Shown: positions 46,530 to 57,806, counted from the stretch's first letter. The stretch: 64,000 nucleotides of DNA from Ehretia macrophylla (GCA_037974665.1 CM075765.1:5709501-5773500), one strand, 5' to 3'. Made by a program: numbers and translations. The notes: a model not told the origin generated them from the letters alone.

Positions 46530-47519
46530 TCACCATCTGTCATTATTGAGATCAATATCATCCCACTCCTGACTGTTTTGGCTAAGATCTCCCTCCCATG
46601 GGTTGTAGTTAGACCCAAGGTTTGTAGTGGAATAACCATCTTCTTGAGAAAAATTTTGGAAGGCGAGAAGATGCTCATAAAAAGTGGGGCTATCAAGAAA
46701 ATAGACGTGCCAAAATTTTCGGGGATCAGAAACATCCAGACCATGAGCTCTAGCAGTGGCTCTCTTGACAGTAAGACATTGTTCCCAAGAAATAAAATAT
46801 TCCCAAGGCTCTTGTCGGAGGTGGAAATGGTTGATTGGGATGATGGTTAGCGGAATGGCATGATTCCAAACATCTGTGAGGCAAATGATGAAAACATGCT
46901 GGTGCGGAATAATTTGACTGGTGATGACTGTTGGAGAATCAAATGACTGAAATACCGGTGAGAATAGCTTGATAAAACGAGACTGAGGGAACACACAAAT
47001 ATGTCTCTGAATGAGTTCTGGATCAAAAAGAACTACCATAGGATAATAGTTAAGCCAATACCAAAGATACAAGAATTGCATCTTGGAAAAGTCATAATTA
47101 TTGAAATCAAGAACTGTATCCCATGGTTCTTCATGCTGGGGATTATCACGAACAACGTTGAGAACATAATAGACAGAGCTTAAAAGATTAATAATTCGTC
47201 TGAGCTTGATCTCAACGAATTGCTCAAAGAAATCAATGATTTGGCTGTATGCGAACGCTCTTAGGATTTTGAGTTGAAGCTCCTCAGGAAAGGCTGCGAG
47301 AAATTGTGCCTGTTGATCTAGACTTAAATCATAAAATGTTTGAGATTGGCCATTAGTGGGATTTGGATTTGAGCTGGAACTTCCTGGGATAAGACATAGA
47401 ACAAGAAAATATGGGAGTGTGCGACCATTTGGATTTACCATGCATACAGCTTTCTCGGATGGTGGTATATGAGAGAGAAAATCAGCAAGGATATTCTCTT
47501 TGCCTGGGATGTGTCGCAT
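46530..47519 (-). pseudogene. EPRV RNase H end and C-terminal domain, copy J (best preserved)
   Basis: These 329 open codons are the longest intact view of the C-terminal domain. They begin within the RNase H end (His-Ile-Pro-Gly-Lys-Glu-Asn), then about 305 residues to the acidic end. Features are an N-terminal helical Gln/Leu/Arg-rich part, a Trp/Tyr-rich middle and an aromatic C-terminal part. I know no matching family. Confidence 0.75.
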
Positions 47520-47738
47520 TGTCCAATTGAACTGGGAAATCCATTATGTCCATCGGATGAGTTGTAGATCTGGAATATCATTCTGCTTTCTTTTGAGAAC
47601 TCCCTAAAATCCTTTAAAATCTGTTTCAATAATAAAAGGATTCTGAGCAAGATAAAACTTGAATTTTTGGATTCCCTGAATAACTGTAAGAACTTCTCTT
47701 TTGAAAGAGGGATAATTGCGATGTGCTGGTGTGAAAGA

Positions 47739-48954
47739 TCATGATTTGTAACCACAGATTTGTCTGTGTCCATTGTCTTCTTCAATGAGAACTACTACCC
47801 AAAAATCAAGGGAAGTATTAGTCTGCAAAATGAGTTGTCTTGGACCTGGGATCTTGAGAGGAGTTAATGTTCTGCATAGCTCCTTTAGCTTCTGAACTGC
47901 AATTGTGGCTTCTGGAGACCAATTTTTAATGTTGGATTTTTGAAGGTACTTGGAAATCTTGCTGGTGTAGTTGGCCAATGATGGGACATGCGATGAAGCA
48001 TAATTAATCAATCCAAGAAATTGCTGGATCTGAGTAACAGTTTTGAGCTCATTAGGAAAGTCAAGGACTTTACTTGATATGTGGTCCTGTAAAAGAATAT
48101 GTCCTTCTCTGATCTGCAAACCAAAAAAATCAATAGTTTAGACCAATTTTCATTTTGGATTCAGCTAGAACTAATCCACACTGGTAGGTTAGTTCCTAGA
48201 ATTTTCGGAGATGCTGGTGGTGTTCTTCAGCTGTGTTACTGAATACCAAAACATCATCAATGTAGACAATACAATGCTGTGCAAGCGGTCGGTACACATC
48301 ATCCATTCCGTGTTGGAACTCGGACGGTGCATTTTTGAAACCGAATGGCATGACGATCCATTCATAATGTCCTTGTGGAACAACAAAAGTAGTTTTGAAT
48401 CTATCAGCTTCAGTAATACCAATTTGCCAAAATCTAGATTTCATATCAAATTTGGAGAAGAATTTGGCTTTGGATAGCTTCTGAAGGAGTTGTTCCTTTT
48501 TTGGAAGACCGTATTTGATATCTTGCAATTGATCATTGAGTTGGCGATAATCTATCACCAATCTTTTCTTTCCTCGGACTTGTTCAGATCTTTTGTTGAC
48601 ATAAAAGGCATGACTTGCCCATGGAGATCTGGATGGTCGGATAAGACTTTGCTCAAGTAGTGTCTGTATTTCAACTTGACAAAGATCTTCATCTTTTGGC
48701 ATTCCTGGATGAGAGGCGATTTGGTGTGGCATCTGCCAATTTTCTTTGTAAGGTAGAGAGACAAAGTGTTTATCTCTTTCCCAAAACTTGTTTTGGAAGA
48801 TCACCGCAACAGCAAAAGATGAGGCTTCTTTCTTCAGCAAATTCATCATCTTGAATGGCTGAAACTTGTGAGGGCAATTTCTGTAAGGATACCCAAAGGG
48901 TATACTGATTATGCAGGAATTGGAAACCATCTGTCTGAAATAAGAATGAAGCAA
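47739..48954 (-). pseudogene. EPRV reverse transcriptase, copy J
   Basis: A 252-codon open piece (48954-48196) carries the fingers and palm with Phe-Asp-Met-Lys-Ser-Arg-Phe-Trp (Gly to Arg) and Tyr-Ile-Asp-Asp. A frameshift near 48135-48195 separates it from the thumb-linker piece 48119-47739. Confidence 0.85.
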
Positions 48955-49323
48955 GTAAGGTGAGAAAATCCATTCCTAAGAGAATGCCTTCACAGCATTG
49001 ATCATACTGGTAAAAGTTGTGTCGAACTGAGACATCTGGGGATAAGTGTATGGGAATGGTCATGGAATATGCTCCACTTGCAAATCCACTACCAGAAGTA
49101 GTGATAAAGGTTTCTCTGGAGGATATCCAAAATTCAGAAGGAAGACACTTGGATTTCATGAAAGAAATACAAGAACCTGTGTCTAGAAGTGCCGTAACGG
49201 TGATAGGAACATATCCTGGAGGGTTTACAACAAGCTTTATGTATGGCTTATAGATCTGTCCGGGGGTAAAGGTTGCTTTGGAAGTGGTAAAGATGAGTTG
49301 CTCAGTAGTTTTGTATATTTTGG

Positions 49324-50149
49324 CTATGGAGAGGTTTGGTTCAGAATCAGAGGATTTGGATTCTGAGGTAAGATCTGAGGATGAGGCTGTATCAAGGTTA
49401 AAGACGGCTTGATCTGGTTCGGAAGTCCATGTGTATAACTGGTCATCAAAGTTTTGAGTTGAGATAAACTGAACAAGCTTGGCTGGTAACTTCTTGGACT
49501 TTTTAAGGTAACAATCTTTTGCAAAATGTCATTTCTTTCCACAAAGAAAACATTTAGTGGAAAAGGAAGGTTTTGCTCTTTTCTTCACAAATCTGAACTT
49601 CTTGAAAGGTTTTCTGGACTTGTGAAAACTTTTCTGATGTTTGTGCCTCTTGTGTTTGTGACACGAACATGGAGAGTAGCTGTGAGTGTGACAGCCAAAC
49701 TTTTGGAAATCTTTTCTGCAAAAGGTATCCATTGTTTTATGCTCATTACTTTTGAGAAGTTTGCCAAGTTGTTTGGACTCGCACTGATCTTGAATAAGCT
49801 TTCTGGCCATCTAGTACAAGTGAGTAAGACTCACTTGTCTTAGATCTGCAATATTGGCTCGTTTGAACTCTGTTTCGAGCAATTCAGGAAATGGTTATGG
49901 CATATTAAAGACGAATTCCTTCTTAATGGTTTCTGTATTTTTCCCAAAGATAAAATACAAAGTTTCCTGTCTGAGATAGTAATCTCCAAGTTTTGCAACA
50001 TCACAGCATTTGTTGAGTAAGAACTCCTTTTCTGCTTTCTCAATCTCCTGGGCTATTTGTCCTACAAAAATGGTTCGTAGACATCTTAGAAACATCTGGA
50101 TAGGATCTGCATCTGTGAGGATGATCTGTCTTTCTTCTTCTGTCAGCAT
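49324..50149 (-). pseudogene. EPRV capsid region, copy J
   Basis: The capsid core (50149-49895) is open, followed by the basic Lys/His tract (49810-49529). The zinc knuckle is cut by TGA between its second Cys and the His. The acidic tail follows. Confidence 0.8.
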
Positions 50150-51292
50150 CCTTGTCCACCAACTGCGAAGTGATCCTGTAAAAGTAGCGACAAGACGGTC
50201 AATGATATCTCTTATATCAAGAGTAGGATTTCGGAGAGATTTTCCATTTATCCATACATTTATTTTCTCAAGATATTTGAGTCTGTCATCAAGAGGAATT
50301 GCATCAATGTTCTAGAATTGCTTGTGATCTGAAGCATATGGGATGGAAACTTTTCCTTCAATGTGTTGCTCTCTTTGAGGTTGTTGTTGTGGAACCTATG
50401 GGACTTGTGCTTGTGTTTGGTTCCAGTGTTCTCCTGCTTGGAAAGTTTTTCCTTGGTCACTGGTTGCTTCTGAATCATTAGGATTAGTTTGTACAGGGTT
50501 GTGTATACGTGTTCTTGTAGTTTCCGTGTATAATGGAGTCACAGGAGTTTGCATAAGAACTGGCCCTTTGAATGGTGGAATCGTCTGAGAAGATGAATCC
50601 TTTTCAAACGGATCAAAGGAATCAAATGATGAAATGACTGAGAAAATTTCACTAGGACCTTCTTTCTCATCTTCACCACCCCACCCAATTGTGATAATAT
50701 TCTCTTTGGAGAGATAATGAGAAGGTGGTGTAAGATCAACCCAATAAGCTTTTTCGCAATTTCCACTTGGTATCCAGACTGTATGATCTGGCTTTGGGTT
50801 ATGCTTCCAAGGATGAGAGGACTGCTTCTTTGGCTTAGGTGGCTATTTGAGCTTTTTAGCGAGTCATTCTCTTTTTCTCTTGAACTCGTCTGAATCAAGA
50901 TAATGCTTCTTTGAAGAAGATTTATGCATGTTGATCAGGTTGATGCTATTCCAAGAACGAACTTGTCCGGAAGGGTTCCGAACTGGAGCGGCTTTCTAGA
51001 GTGTCTTCCAGTTAATTGGAGTTGTCTGATTGTATATGTGATTCTTGTGGAAAGCCTTGTGGAGGTTATTATATTAGTCATAAGAGCCTTGTCTGAGATG
51101 ATCATGGGCTTCTTTTGTTCATGCAACACGTTCCCTAAGATTTGACCATATCTTTTGAATGGCAGCATTATGAGCTTTTGCATTCATGTTGCTCCAATTG
51201 ATTGCTGACTCGATTTGTCCAACATCTTGTGGTCTGGTTTTGGTAACTTGTCATTTACCAACATATGCATTGTCAGCTTCTCCTGTACAACA

Positions 51293-54200
51293 AATCCTAT
51301 CCAGATGTTTCTAAGATGTCTACGAACCATTTTCGTAGGACAAATAGCCCAGGAGATTGGGAAAGCAGAAAATGAGTTCTTACTCAACAAATGTTGTGAT
51401 GTTGCAAAACTTGGAGATTACTATCTCAGACAGGAAGCTCTGTATTTTATCTTTGGGAAAAATACAGAAACCATCAAGAAGGCGTTCATCTTTAACATGC
51501 CACAACTACTTCCTGAATTGCTCGAAACAGAGTTCAAAAGAGCCAATATTGCAGATCTAAGACAGGTGAGTCTTGTTCACTTGTACCAGATGACCAGAAA
51601 GCTCATTCAAGATCAGTGCAAGTCTAAACGACTTGGCAAACTTCTCAAAAGCAACGAGCAAAAAGCAATGGATACCTTTTGTAGAAAAGATTTCCAAAAG
51701 TTTGGCTGTCACACTCACAACTACTCTCCATGTTCGTGTCACAAATACAAGAGGCACAAACATCAGAAAAGGTTTCACAAGTCCAGAAAACCTTTCAAGA
51801 AGTTCAGATTTATGAAGAAAAGAGCAAAACCTTCCTCTTCCACTAAATGTTTTCTTTGTGGAAAGAAATGACATTTTGCAAAAAATTGTTATGTCAAAAA
51901 GTCCAAGAAGTTATCAGCCAAGCTTGTTCAATTTATCTCAACTCAAAACTTTGATAACTAGCTATACATATGGACTTCCGAACCAGATCAAGCCATCCTT
52001 AACCTTGATACAGCCTCATCCTCAGATCTTACCTCAGAATCCAAATCCTCTGATTCTGAACCAAACATCTCCAGAGCCAAAATACATAAAACCACTGAGC
52101 AACCCATCCTTACCACTTCTAAAGCTAACTTTACCCCAGGACAGATCTATAAGCCATACATAAAACTTGTTGTAAACCCTCCAGGATATGTTCCTATCAC
52201 CATTACTGCACTTCTAGACACAGGTTCATGTATTTCTTTCATGAAATCCAAGTGTCTTCCTCTTGAATTTTGGATATCCTCCAGAGTAACCTTTATCACT
52301 GCTTCTGGTAGTGGATTTGCAAGTGAAGCACATTCCATGACCATTCCCATACACTTATCGCTATATGTCTCAATTCGACACAGCTTTTACCAGTATGATC
52401 AATGCTGTGAAGATATTCTCTTAGGAATGGATTTCCTCACCTAACTTGATCCATTCTCATTTCAGACAGATGGTTTCCAATTCCTACATAATCAGTATAC
52501 CCCTTGGGTATCCTTACAGAAATTGCCCTCATAAGTTTTAGCCATTCAAGATGATGAATTTTCTGAAGAAAGAAGCCTCCTCATTTCCTGCTGCGGTGAT
52601 CTTCCAAACAAGTTTTGGGAAAGAGAGAAACACTTTGTCTCTTTACCTTACAAAGAAAATTGGCAGATGCCACACCAAACCACCTCTCATCCAGAAATGC
52701 CAAAAGATGAAGATCTTTATCAAGCTAAAATACAGACACTACTTGAGCAAGGTCTTATCTGACCATCCAGATCTCCATGGGCAAGTCATGCCTTTTATGT
52801 CAACAAAAGATCTGAACAAGTCTGAGGAAAGAAAAGATTGGTGAAAGATTATAGCCAACTCAATGATCAATTGCAGGATATCAGATACCCTCTTCCAAAA
52901 AAGGAACAACTCCTTCAGAAGCTATCCAAAGCCAAATTTTTCTCCAAATTTGATATGAAATTTGGATTTTGGCAAATTGGTATTACTGAAGCTGATAGAT
53001 TCAAAACTACTTTTGTTGTTCCACAGGGACATTATGAATGGAACGTCATGCCATTCGGTCTCAAGAATGCACCGTCCGAGTTCCAACACATAATGGATGA
53101 TGTGTACCGACCTCTTGCGCAACACTGTATTGTCTATATTGATGATGTTTTGGTATTCAATAACACAGCTGAAGAACACCACCAGCATCTCCGACAATTC
53201 CAGGAGCTAACCTACCAGCATGGATTAGTTCTTGCTGAATCCAAGATGAAAATTGGTCTAAATGCTATTGATTTTCTTGGTTTGCAGATCAAAGAACGAC
53301 ACATTCTTTTACAGGACCATATATCAAGCAAAGTCCTCGACTTTCCTGATGAGCTCCAAACTGTTACTCAGATCCAGCAGTTCCTTGGATTGATCAATTA
53401 TGCCTTATCACATGTCCCATCATTGGCCAACTACACCAGCCAGATTTCCAAGTGCCTCCGAAAATCCAACATTGGAAATTGGTCTCCAGAAGCCACAATT
53501 GCAGTTCATAAGCTAAAGAAGCTTTGTAGAACACTTCCTCATCTCAAGATCCCAGGTCCAAGACAACTCATTTTGCAGACTGATGCTTCCCTTGATATTT
53601 GGGCAACAGCTCTCATTGAAGAAGACAATGGACACAGATAAATTTGTGGTTACAAATCAGGATCTTTCACACCAGCACAACGCAATTATCCCTCTTTCAA
53701 AAGAGAATTTCTTGCAGTTATTCAGGGAATCAAAAAATTCAAGTTTTATCTTGCTCAGAATCCTTTTATTATTGAAACAGATTTTAAAAGATTTCAGGAA
53801 ACTCTCAAAAGAAAGCAGAATGATATTCCAGATCCACAACTCATCCGATTGATAGAATGGATTTCCCAGTTCAATTGGACAATGCGACACATCCCAGACA
53901 AAGAGAATATCCTTGCTGATTTTCTCTCTCGCACATTACCATCCGAGAAAGCTATATGCATGGTAAATCCAAATGGTCGCACACTCCCATCTTCCCTTCT
54001 TCCAGGTCTTATTCCAGGCAGTTCCATCTCAAATTCAGATCCTACTGATGGCCAGTCTCAGACATTTTATGATTTAAGTCTAGATCAACAGGCACAATTT
54101 CTCGCAGCCCTTCCTAAGGAGCTTCAACTCAAAATCCTAAGAGCGTTCACATGCAACTAGATCACTGACTGCTTTGAGGAATTCGTTGAGATCATGCTCA

Positions 54201-54888
54201 AACGAATTATTGACCTTTTAAGCTTTGTCTATTATGTTCGCAACGTTGTTCGTGATAATCTCCAGCATGAAGAACCATGGGATACATTTCTTGATTTCAA
54301 TAATTATGACTTTTCCAAGATACAATTCTTGTATCTTTGATACAATTCTTGTATCTTTGGTATTGGCTTAATTATTATCCTATGGCAATTCTTTTTGATC
54401 CAAAACTCATTCAGAGACATGTTCGTGTGTTCCCGCAGTCCCGTTTTATCAAGCTATTCTCATAGGTATTCCAGTCATTTGATCCTCCAACACTCATCAC
54501 CTGTCAAATTATTCAACACCAGCAGGTTTTCATCATTCGCCTCACAGATGTTTGGAATCATGCCATTCCGCCAACCATCATCCCAATCAACCATTTCCAT
54601 CTCCGACAAGAACCTTGGGAATATTTTATTTCTTGGGAACAATGTCTTACTGTCAAGAGAGCCACTGCTAGAGCTCATGGTCTAGATGTTTTTGATCCCC
54701 GAACACTTTGGCACATCCGCTTTCCTGATAGCCCCACTTTTCATGAGCATTTTCTCGCCTTCTAGAATTTTTCTCAAGAAAATGGCTATTTCACTGTAGA
54801 TCTTGGGTCTGACTACGACCTGTGGGGGGGAGATCTTAGCCAAAACAGTTAGGAGTGGGATGCTATTGATCTTAATGATGACAGATAG
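51293..54888 (+). mobile_element. EPRV copy K, capsid to C-terminal domain
   Basis: This plus-strand long unit lacks its 5' third. Capsid 51293-51870 (open 218 codons including junction), knuckle near 51847-51888 with internal TGA, Asp-Thr-Gly-Ser 52217-52228, RT with Tyr-Ile-Asp-Asp 53135-53146 (open 52838-53641, 267 codons), RNase H, C-terminal domain to TAG 54886-54888. A 20-base tandem duplication at 54320-54359 shifts the C-terminal frame. Confidence 0.88.
52838..53641 (+). pseudogene. EPRV reverse transcriptase, copy K (longest open RT piece)
   Basis: These 267 open codons cover the RT palm and thumb into the start of RNase H, with the catalytic Asp pair at 53141-53146. Stops flank it (TGA near 52824, TAA at 53639-53641). 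The enzyme is thus split and cannot be made whole from this copy. Confidence 0.85.
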
Positions 54889-55380
54889 TGACTAATTGCA
54901 GACAGGAATCCAAGAATCCCAGGTGGACCCCATGATGAAGCTTCGTGTCGTGTAAATAGGTTTGTCATATTGTAATAATAGGATATGATAAGAATCTTTT
55001 ATCACTACAGATTCCCTTTATGTCATGTCTCGTTTGTATGTTTGTAATAAGTGAGATTTCCTTTATTAAAAAAAACCTCTTTTGTCGCTCTAGGTTTGTC
55101 TTATTGTGAATTATTAGGAATCTCTTTTTGTCATGTCAGCTTTTCCTTTATTAAAGGAAGCTACTTTAGTCCTTGTCAAGAATAGTAAAGATTCTGGTTT
55201 GTATTTTTAGTCTTTGTAATGGTTTGCCTATAAATAATGAAGAACCCCTTACTAAAGGGGTAGAGTCAGATTTGGATTGAAACACATCTTTCTTTCTCTC
55301 AAACAGCTTACATCTTCCTCCCTCTACCCTTAGCCTATAGTCATGTCTTCCGCCTCCCGCTTCTCTCACCTTTCTCTTAG
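54889..55380 (+). promoter_or_regulatory. EPRV promoter/leader region between K and L
   Basis: About 492 bases. TATAAATA is at 55229-55236, with palindromic blocks near 55063 and 55145 upstream and one ~57-base leader repeat downstream. The first ATG after the expected start site opens the 17-codon leader ORF at 55343. Confidence 0.8.
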
Positions 55381-55396
55381 TGGTATCAGAGCCTAG
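55343..55396 (+). CDS. 17-codon leader ORF, unit L
   Basis: Ser-rich 17-codon frame ending in TAG one base beyond the primer-binding site. It has the same length and frame as in units D, G and M. It is likely regulatory; no protein function is implied. Confidence 0.6.
   Translation: MSSASRFSHLSLSGIRA
55381..55393 (+). promoter_or_regulatory. tRNA-Met primer-binding site of unit L
   Basis: TGGTATCAGAGCC, intact. Confidence 0.92.
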
Positions 55397-55499
55397 TTAA
55401 TTGTAGCACTTCCCTATTCTAGTATTGAAGGTCTTAAACCACACTTGTGTGTTGAACACTAGAGTCTTTGGCAATAGGGCAATAGCCATTAAAGAGTGA

Positions 55500-57242
55500 A
55501 TGAAAGGCGCAGTAAGTCCCGTAGTAAGTCCAGTTGTGACCAGTGTATCCACCATGGTTGACATTCCCCTGTTAGAACAAGAAGTTGTTGCTAACAACTC
55601 TGAAGTCACTTCATTTGATCCTTCTGCATCTCATTATGAGGTAGACATAACCCAAACACCTCTATCTACCAAACTAGGAGAACTCTTCAAACTCTCTCCG
55701 TTAAACCCATACTCATATTACCAAACTTCTCAACTCACACAAAAGTTCAAATCTCTATTACCTATCAAGCCAGCAGCCCTTACAGCCATGTACAAATCCT
55801 CTACAATCTCTATACAATCTGTATCCTCTTCCCACTCAGAAACCTATCCTCCCATGCTTTCTAAATCTGATCTCCGTAGATATAGACAGAAAGGTTACAA
55901 AGGTTTACATCTTGGAACCATTCATCTAGCCTTACAGCGTAGTTTCCTTGCCGGAAAAAATGTTTTATGTCTAGTCTCTTTACTAGATACCAGGTGGCAT
56001 AAGTTTGATGATGCACACATCTGTGCCGTTGAAGCAGGTCTTCACAATGGCCATGTTCTCATCCAGGTTGAACCAAACTTCACCCTTGATCTTTCCCGTC
56101 CTACCATTTCTCAAACCATACAAGTCCCTATCCAACTTTATGGAGCTGATATGAATCCAAATAAAACTGTTGTAGCACTACATCATTCCATGACCTATAA
56201 AGTCCAAACCCATCTATTTTCCATGGACCATAATTGTAAGCCTCGAGTCCACGTGTTAGGTGATAGTAATGTTACCCAACCAAAGATCTACACCAAACAT
56301 GAACTCACTTTCCCTCCTCGATGGAAAAATGATTATGAAAAAACCCATAACCGACCAATCATCCATGAATCACCAAGAATCTCTAGACATCCTCTAGAAC
56401 CAGGTCATGTCGCCATATCATTTCCAACAGAATCCCAACCAGCTGAACCATGTGAAAAATGCCAATTTGCTGGACATCCTCAGTCATGTCCACATTGTGT
56501 TAGAAAACCCTTTGCTTCCAGATCTAGGTCCTCTAGATATGTATGTTCTGTTAATTTTCCTAAAGACATCTATTGTATAGAAGAAGTTGACAATGCATAT
56601 ATTGGTAAATGGCAAGTTACCAAAACCAGACCACAAGATGTTGGACAAATCGAGTCGGCAATCAATTGGAGTAACATGAATGCAAAAGCTCAGAATACTG
56701 TCATTCAAAAGATATGGTCAGATCTCAGAGAACATGTTGAATGGACAAAAGAAGCCCATGATCATCTCAAACAAGGTTGTTATGACCAATATAATGACCT
56801 CCACAAGGCTTTCCATAAGAATCACATATACCATCAGAAAACTCCAATTAACTGGAAGAGACTTCAGAAAGCCGCTCCAGTTCGGAACCCTTCCGGACAA
56901 GTTCGTTCTTGGAACAGTGTCAACATGATCAACATGCAGAAATCTTCTTCCGAGAAGCATTATCTTGATTCAGACGAGTTCAAAAGAAAATTAGAACGAC
57001 TCGCTGCAAATCTCAAACAGCCAGCTAAGCCGAAGAAGCAGTCCTCTCATCCTTGGAAGCATAACCCAAAGCCAGATCATGCAGTTTGGATACCAAGTGG
57101 AAATTGTGAAAAAGTTTATTGGGTTGATCTCACACCTCATCCTCATTATCTCTCCAAAGAGAAGATTATCCCAACTGGGTGGGATCTTAGCCAAAACAAT
57201 CAGGAGTGGGATAATATTGATCTCAATAACGATAGATGGTGA
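55500..57242 (+). CDS. EPRV short unit L: movement protein joined to viral 3' end, 580 codons open
   Basis: This is the only viral frame in the window that is open from its ATG to a plausible end. Residues 1-561 are the movement protein and start of the linker: 30K core about 120-270 with Leu-Leu-Asp-Thr-Arg-Trp near 161-166, and Cys-X2-Cys-X4-His-X6-Cys near 318-333. After the junction at 57183/57184 come the last 19 residues of the long polyprotein, in frame. Capsid to C-terminal domain are absent. TATA, leader ORF and primer-binding site are intact upstream, and the unit repeats at 2413 bases. Two GTAAGT hexamers lie in its first codons (55512-55517 and 55524-55529). Transcription is not known. 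Confidence 0.8.
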   Translation: MKGAVSPVVSPVVTSVSTMVDIPLLEQEVVANNSEVTSFDPSASHYEVDITQTPLSTKLGELFKLSPLNPYSYYQTSQLTQKFKSLLPIKPAALTAMYKSSTISIQSVSSSHSETYPPMLSKSDLRRYRQKGYKGLHLGTIHLALQRSFLAGKNVLCLVSLLDTRWHKFDDAHICAVEAGLHNGHVLIQVEPNFTLDLSRPTISQTIQVPIQLYGADMNPNKTVVALHHSMTYKVQTHLFSMDHNCKPRVHVLGDSNVTQPKIYTKHELTFPPRWKNDYEKTHNRPIIHESPRISRHPLEPGHVAISFPTESQPAEPCEKCQFAGHPQSCPHCVRKPFASRSRSSRYVCSVNFPKDIYCIEEVDNAYIGKWQVTKTRPQDVGQIESAINWSNMNAKAQNTVIQKIWSDLREHVEWTKEAHDHLKQGCYDQYNDLHKAFHKNHIYHQKTPINWKRLQKAAPVRNPSGQVRSWNSVNMINMQKSSSEKHYLDSDEFKRKLERLAANLKQPAKPKKQSSHPWKHNPKPDHAVWIPSGNCEKVYWVDLTPHPHYLSKEKIIPTGWDLSQNNQEWDNIDLNNDRW

Positions 57243-57793
57243 CTCATTGTAGACAGGATTCCAGGAATCCCGGGTGGACCCCATGATGAAGCTTCGTGTC
57301 ATGTAAATAGGTTTGTCATGTTGTAATAATAGGATATGACAAGAATCTTTTGTCACTACAGATTCCCTTTTTGTCATGTCTCATTTGTCTGTTTGTAATA
57401 AGTGAGATTTCCTTTATTAAAGGAAAATACTTTTGTCGCGTCAGGTTTGTCTTATTGTGAATTATTAGGAATCTCTTTATGTCATGTCAGTTTTTCCTTT
57501 ATTAGAGGACGCTACTTTAGTCCTTGTCAGGAATAGTAAAAATTTCACTTTGTATTATTAGGCTTTGTAATGGTTTGCCTATAAATAATGAAGAACCACT
57601 GACTAAAGGGGCAGAGTTAGATTTGGATTGCAATACATCTTTCTTTCTCTCAAATCTTATCAGAATTAGAGTTAGAGTCAGATTTGGATTGAAACACATC
57701 TTTATTTTTCTCAAACAGCTTACATCTTCCTTCTCTCTACCCTTAGCCTTTAGCCATGTCTTCTACCTCCCGCTTCTCTCACCTTCCCCTTAG
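57243..57793 (+). promoter_or_regulatory. EPRV promoter/leader region between L and M
   Basis: About 551 bases, with TATAAATA at 57580-57587, palindromic blocks near 57410 and 57490, and two ~57-base leader repeats. The 17-codon leader ORF at 57756-57809 is intact. Confidence 0.8.
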
Positions 57794-57806
57794 TGGTATC
57801 AAAGCC
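57794..57806 (+). promoter_or_regulatory. Primer-binding site of unit M
   Basis: TGGTATCAAAGCC, with one G to A change from the canonical site. Confidence 0.85.

Larger units (their letters stand above)
46530..51292 (-). mobile_element. EPRV copy J, long unit lacking most of the movement protein
   Basis: On the minus strand this reads movement-protein end (51292-50890), linker, capsid (50149-49529), protease, RT, RNase H and C-terminal domain. The last 329 codons (47519-46530) are open up to the stop. Landmarks: Tyr-Ile-Asp-Asp 48253-48264, Asp-Thr-Gly-Ser 49172-49183, zinc knuckle near 49518-49560 with an internal TGA. It ends at 51289-51292, head-to-head with copy K. Confidence 0.88.
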
